Source: Symsagittifera roscoffensis (Eukaryota; Xenacoelomorpha; Acoela; Convolutidae). Taken from it: a stretch of DNA of 64,000 nt. Shown one piece after another: positions 59,307 to 64,000 of this stretch. How positions within the stretch are numbered: the first letter of the stretch is position 1; each line of letters starts with the position of its first letter. The position numbers were made by a program, and so were the translations under genes. The notes below the pieces were generated by a model. That model searched no databases and was not told the DNA's origin. It saw only the letters and a program-made list of their open reading frames with translations. The stretch spans positions 43,685,829 to 43,749,828 of the forward strand of contig NC_087067.1 in NCBI RefSeq assembly GCF_963678635.1, in the 5' to 3' direction.

Positions 59307-59823
59307 TGATTTCCAGATGTTTACTTAGTAGCGAGCTAATGGCAGGCCTCTGTATAATAAGATCAACACGTCACATTTTAAAAAGTTTAGAAAGAATTGA
59401 TTAAAAAATAATCAAGACAAAAATCTGACTTGCGGGAACTCAAAGAGATCTAGTTTTAAAATTATCTACAGAATTTGTTTTTGACCAGCTTCGGGTAACC
59501 GCCGAAGAAGAAAAAAAAACAATCAGATTTCCAGATATCTTAATTTGTAACTCGTTTAATTTCAACTGCTAAAAAGATACTAATACAAAAAAGGTAATAC
59601 TCAACAACAAAAATTCAAAGTTTAATTGACTTTTTTTTGTTGCGGTTGCTAGATACTTGCCGTTAAAAGATTACAATGATTTTCTACGAAAATGTCTCAA
59701 ATTTTTTTTCAACCTCTTGAACTGGTCTGAACTTTAACAAATGGCTTAATTTTGATAGCATTTTTTACCGTTAATTTTTCCTAGGATTCTTTGGGTTAAA
59801 AAAGACCAGTCAACTTTAATTTC

Positions 59824-59895
59824 GCACCGTGGTGAGATTTGGCCTCGCAATTTTCTGGCTAGAAAGGTGGAGAGTTAACTCAAAGCCACGTCGAA
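59824..59895 (-). pseudogene. tRNA relic, GTGAGATTTGG form
   Basis: As the relic at 58699, starting GCACCGTGG. Confidence 0.68.
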
Positions 59896-60263
59896 TATAT
59901 TGTGTGTTCTATTACACATTTTGAAATAAAGGAAAAATATTCAAACTTTCGAAAAAACGGCAATCTGAACTTACGCAAAAACTGATGAGACATTCGTTGA
60001 ATCCCCAAAAAAGAATGAACAGCCTTCAGATTGCTAGATATCTCATTTTAAAAATCGATTAATTAATTTCAACTGAAAATAGCTACGGAAATAATAAAAA
60101 AAATGGACTGAAACAAAGACAAAAACTCAAAATTTAAGTATCTGTTTTACTGCTGTAATTGCTGGAGATTTTGCGAACACTTGAAGTACATTGATTTAAA
60201 ACAGCAACCCAATCGAAACTGCTATTAGCTTCAAACTTTTCCCGGACAAATACAGAGCTTTAC

Positions 60264-60336
60264 TACCCGCGGCGAGATTCGAACGCGCAATCTTCTTGTT
60301 AGGAGCCAGACGCCTTATCCATTAGGCCACGATGGC
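60264..60336 (-). tRNA. tRNA-Arg: tRNA-Arg(CCT), weakened copy (type I)
   Basis: A4, T5 and C52 are unpaired, and A40 faces G30 in the anticodon stem. Confidence 0.76.
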
Positions 60337-60943
60337 TGGATCATTAGTTTCATTATAGTTAAGTTTCATTTTTCGCCATTCGGATTAAAAACTTTCAAAG
60401 AAGCAGAGGCCTGAAATTTAACAAGCTGATTTCCAGATGTATGATTAGTAGCGAGCTAATGGCAGGCCTCTGTATAAAAAGATCAACACGTCACATTTTA
60501 AAAAGTTTAGAAAGAATTGATTAAAAAATAATCAAGACAATAATCTGATTTGCGGGAACTCAAAGAGATCTAGTTTTGAAATTTTTTACAGAATTTGTTT
60601 TTGACCAGCTTCGGGTAACCGCCGAAGAAGAAAAAAAACAATCAGATTTCCAGATATCTTAATTTGTAACTCGTTTAATTTCAACTGCTAAAAAGATACT
60701 AAAACAAAAAGGTAATACTCAACAACAAAAACTCAAAGTTTATTTGACTTTTTTTGTTGCGGTTGCTAGATACTTGCCGTTAAAAAAGAAATACAATGAT
60801 TTTCTACAAAAATGCCTCAAATTTTTTTTTAACCTCTTGAACTGGTCTGAACTTTAACAAATGGCTTAATTTTGATAGCATTTTTTACCGTTAATTTTTA
60901 CTAGGATTCTTTGGGTTAAAAAAGACCAGTCAACTTTATTTTC

Positions 60944-61015
60944 GCGCCGTGGCGAGACTTGGGCTCGCAATTTTCTGGCTAGAAATGTGAAGAGTTAACC
61001 CAAAGCCACGTCGAT
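60944..61015 (-). pseudogene. tRNA relic
   Basis: GCGAGACTTGGGCTCGC keeps a perfect T stem; ends CGTCGAT. Confidence 0.74.
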
Positions 61016-61380
61016 TATATTGTGTATTCTTTTACACATTTTGAAATAAAGGAAAAATATTCAAACTTTCAGTAAAACAGCAATCTGAATTTACGCAAAA
61101 ACTGATGAGACATTCGTTGAACCCCAAAAAAGAATGAACAGCCTTCAGATTGCTAGATATCTTATTTTGAAAACCGATTGATTAATTTCAACTGAAAATA
61201 GCTACGGAAATAAAAAAAATTGGACTAAAACAAAGTCAAAAACTCAAAATTTAAGTATCTGTTTTACTGATGTAATTGCTGGAGATTTTGCGGAAACTTG
61301 AAGTACAATGATTTAATAGAGCCACCCAAACGAAACTGCTATTAGCTTCAAACTTTTTACGGACAGATACAGAACTTTAC

Positions 61381-61453
61381 TACCCGCGGCGAGACTCGAA
61401 CTCGCAATCTTCTGGTTAGGAGCCAGACGCCTTATCCATTAGGCCACGCGGGC
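61381..61453 (-). tRNA. tRNA-Arg: tRNA-Arg(CCT), near-intact, replaced 5' flank
   Basis: Only G59 in the T loop differs. The replaced flank at 61454-61488 has extra substitutions. Confidence 0.92.
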
Positions 61454-61488
61454 TGGAATCCGTCACTTTCATTGCGGGCCATGCGGGC
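61454..61488. repeat. Replaced 5' flank with tRNA stub, diverged
   Basis: Reads GGAATCCGTCACTTTCATTG; stub at 61476-61488 is GGGCCATGCGGGC. Confidence 0.78.
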
Positions 61489-62006
61489 TGATTTCCAGAT
61501 GTACACTTAGTAGCGAGCTAATGGCAGGCCTCTTTATAATAAGTTCAACACGTCACGTTTTAGAAAAATTTCGACAGAACTGATTAAAAAATAGTCAAGA
61601 CAATAATCTGACTTGCGGGAACTCAAAGAGATCTAGTTTGAAAATTTTCTGCAGAATTTGTTTTTGACCAGCTTCGGGTAACCACCGAAGAAGAAAAAAA
61701 AAACAATCAGATTTCCAGATATCTTAATTTGTAACTCGTTTAATTTCAACTGCTAAAAAGAAACGAAAACAAAAAAGGTAATACTCAACAACAAAAATTC
61801 AAAGTTTATTTGACTTTTTTTGTTGCGGTTGCTAGATACTTGCCGTAAAAAGAAATACAATGATTTTCTACAAAATGCCTCAATTTTTTTTCTAACCTCT
61901 TGAACTGGTCTGAACTTTAACAAATCGCTTAATTTTGATAGCATTTTTTACCGTTAATTTTTCCTAGGATTCTTTGGGTTCAAAAAGACCAGTCAACTTT
62001 ATTTTC

Positions 62007-62078
62007 GCGCCGTAGTGAGACTTAGGCTCGCAATTTTCTGGCTAGAAATGTGAAGAGTTAACCCAAAGCCCACTCGAA
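62007..62078 (-). pseudogene. tRNA relic, GTGAG form
   Basis: GCCGTAGTGAG; CCCACTCGAA at the end. Confidence 0.7.
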
Positions 62079-62447
62079 TATACTGTGTATTCTATTTTAC
62101 ATTTTGAAATAAAGGAAAAACATTCAAACTTTCAGTAAAACAGCAATCTGAACTTACGCAAAAACTGATGAGACATTCGTTGATCCGCCAAAAAAGAATG
62201 AACAGCCCCTTCAGATTGCTAGATATATCATTTTTAAAACCGATTTATTAATTTCAACTGAAAATAGCTACGGAAATTTTGAAAAATTGACTAAAACAAA
62301 GGCAAAAAACTCAAAATTTAGGTATCTGTTTCACTGCTGTAATTGCTGGAGATTTTGCGAAAACTTGAAGTACATTGATTTAAAACAGCCACCCAATCGA
62401 AACTGCTATTAGCTTCAAACTTTTTCCGGAAAAATACAGCGCTTTAC

Positions 62448-62520
62448 TACCCGCGGCGAGATTCGAACGCGCAATCTTCTGGTTAGGAGCCAGACGCCTT
62501 ATCCATTAGGCCACGCTGGC
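62448..62520 (-). tRNA. tRNA-Arg: tRNA-Arg(CCT), weakened (type E)
   Basis: A4 and C52 are unpaired; otherwise consensus. Confidence 0.84.
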
Positions 62521-63132
62521 TGGATCATCACTTTCATTATAGTTAAGTTTCTTTTTTCGCCATTCGGATTAAAGATTTTCAAAGAAGCAGAGGACTGAAA
62601 TTTAACAAGCTGATTTCCGGATGTATACTTATTAGCGAGCTAATGGCAGGCCTCTGTATAATAAGATCAACACGTCACATTTTAAAAAGTTTAGAAAGAA
62701 CTGATTAAAAAACAATCAAGACAATAATCTGACTTGCGGGAACTCAAAGAGATCTAGTTTTAAAATTTTCTGCAGAATTTGTTTTTGACCAGCCTCGGGT
62801 AACCGCCGAAGAAGAAAAAAAAACAATCAGATTTCCAGATATCTTAATTTGTAACTCGTTTAATTTCAACTGCTAAAAAGAAACGAAAACAAAAAAGGTA
62901 ATAACTCAACCAAAAAAAATTCAAAGTTAATTTGACTTCTTTATTGTTGCGATTGCTAGATACTTGCCGTAAAAAGAAATACAATGATTTTCTACAAAAA
63001 CGTCTCAAATTTTTTTTCTATCCTCTTGAACTGGTCTGAACTTTAACAAATGGCTTAACTTTGATAGCATTTTTTACCGTTAATTTTTCCTAGGATTCTT
63101 AGGGTTAAAAAAGACCAGTCAACTTTGGTTTC

Positions 63133-63204
63133 GCGCCGTGGTGAGACTTAGGCTCGCAATTTTCTGGCTAGAAATGTGAAGAGTTAACCCAAAGCCACGT
63201 CGAA
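63133..63204 (-). pseudogene. tRNA relic, GTGAG form
   Basis: Last relic in the window, common GTGAG form. Confidence 0.72.
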
Positions 63205-63572
63205 TATACTGTGTATTCTATTTTACATTTTGAAATAAAGGAAAAACATTCAAACTTTCAGTAAAACAGCAATCTGAACTTACGCAAAAACTGATGAGAC
63301 ATTCGTTGATCCGCCAAAAAAGAATGAACAGCCCCTTCAGATTGCTAGATATATCATTTTTAAAACAGATTAATTAATTTCAACTGAAAATAGCTACGGA
63401 AATTTTAAAAAATGGACTAAAACAAAGTCAAAAACTCAAAACTTAAGTATCTGTTTTACTGCTGTAATTGCTGGAGACTTTGCGAAAACTTGAAGTACAT
63501 TGATTTAAAACAGCCACCCAATCGAAACTGATATTAGCTTCAAACTTTTTCCGGACAAATACAGAGCTTTAC

Positions 63573-63645
63573 TACCCGCGGCGAGATTCGAACGCGCAAT
63601 CTTCTGGTTAGGAGCCAGACGCCTTATCCATTAGGCCACGCTGGC
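63573..63645 (-). tRNA. tRNA-Arg: tRNA-Arg(CCT), weakened (type E), last copy
   Basis: Same sequence as the copy at 62448 (A4, C52). Confidence 0.84.
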
Positions 63646-64000
63646 TGGATCATCAGTTTCATTATAGTTAAGTTTCATTTTTCGCCATTCGGATTAAAGA
63701 TTTTCAAAAAAGCAGAGGCCTGAAGTTTAACAAGCTGATTTCCAGATGTATACTTAGTGGCGAGCTAATGGCAGGCTTCTGTATAATAAGATCAACACGT
63801 CACATTTTAAAAAGTTTCGAAAGAACTGATTAAAAAATAATCAAGACAATAATCTGACTTGGGGGAACTCAAAGAGATCTAGTTTTAAAATTTTTTGAAG
63901 AATTTTTTTTTGACCAGCCTCGGGTAACCGCCGAAAAAGAAAAAATAACAATGAGATTTCCAGATATCTTAATTTGTAACTCGTTTAATTTCAACTGATA

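Larger units (their letters stand above)
51340..60336. repeat. Higher-order block 2: A B C D F G H H I
   Basis: Same order as block 1 without the E unit and without the extra B, C-D and H copies. Offsets from block 1 are 17718 bp for A and B, about 15494 bp for C and D, and 12180 to 12162 bp for F, G and H. Confidence 0.75.
1..64000 (-). repeat. Tandem array of ~1.1 kb tRNA-Arg units (58 tRNA copies)
   Basis: The same unit recurs head to tail across the whole window. tRNA-to-tRNA spacing is 1062-1131 bp, mostly 1113-1125, with a shorter class of 1062-1071 and a longer class of 1124-1131. In plus-strand order a unit holds a tRNA (minus strand), a spacer of about 610 bp, a decayed tRNA relic of about 72 nt, and a spacer of about 370 bp. 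Differences between units are substitutions and small indels, and neighbouring units are often almost identical, as expected from unequal exchange. No ORF exceeds 79 codons and none has a recognisable protein signature. The array continues beyond both ends of the window. Seen directly: the repetition. Inferred: a eukaryotic, probably animal, tRNA-gene satellite. Confidence 0.97.

Noticed and set aside
33600-60336. Assembly collapse or duplication artefact explaining the two blocks
   Set aside because: The blocks differ by many substitutions and in local copy number, which simple artefact would not give; it still cannot be excluded without reads.
1-64000. CRISPR array
   Set aside because: The repeat unit is about 1.1 kb with similar, not unique, intervening sequence, and there are no cas genes.
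1-64000. Bacterial or organelle origin
   Set aside because: No coding genes in 64 kb, no encoded CCA, eukaryote-like tRNA-Arg(CCU) body with A and B boxes, and satellite-like organisation.

Overview
The whole window is one tandem array. A unit of about 1.1 kb is repeated head to tail from the first base to the last, and the array runs off both ends. Each unit carries a 73-nt tRNA-Arg gene (anticodon CCT, reading AGG) on the minus strand. There are 58 copies, spaced 1062-1131 bp apart (mean about 1113 bp). Fourteen copies are identical and fold perfectly; the others carry one to seven substitutions. The DNA is AT-rich, and no open reading frame longer than 79 codons exists. The short ORFs are translations of the repeat itself, so I call no protein gene.

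The tRNA has internal Pol III A- and B-box sequences, no encoded CCA, and a G1-U72/A73 end. Its D-arm matches the animal tRNA-Arg(CCU) arm as I remember it. I infer a eukaryotic nuclear genome, probably an animal; I cannot name the species.

Each unit also holds a second, decayed tRNA of about 72 nt on the same strand, about 680 bp to the right of the intact gene. It is about two-thirds identical to the gene, keeps a T-arm-like hairpin and has lost its anticodon. The spacers beside the two also align with each other, so the unit looks like an old dimer in which one tRNA survived and the other died. One of the 57 complete units (49239-50348) has lost the relic through a local scramble.

Regions: 1-9.2 kb holds units with weakened acceptor and T stems, including two adjacent anticodon mutants. 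From 10 to 33.8 kb are mostly intact genes, with local two-unit patterns and many near-identical neighbours; most copies from 17 to 28 kb also have a T4 stretch 27 nt past the gene. From 33.6 to 64 kb is a higher-order repeat whose unit types follow the same order twice (A-B-C-D-F-G-H-I), with local amplifications. Here some units have a replaced 5' flank made of a tRNA 5'-end stub, and five units contain an 18-19 bp perfect palindrome looped around another tRNA 5' fragment.

Six copies have the single change C35 to T, giving anticodon CTT (Lys). The array therefore looks like a tRNA-gene satellite evolving by unequal exchange and conversion, with a pool of intact genes, mutants and relics.
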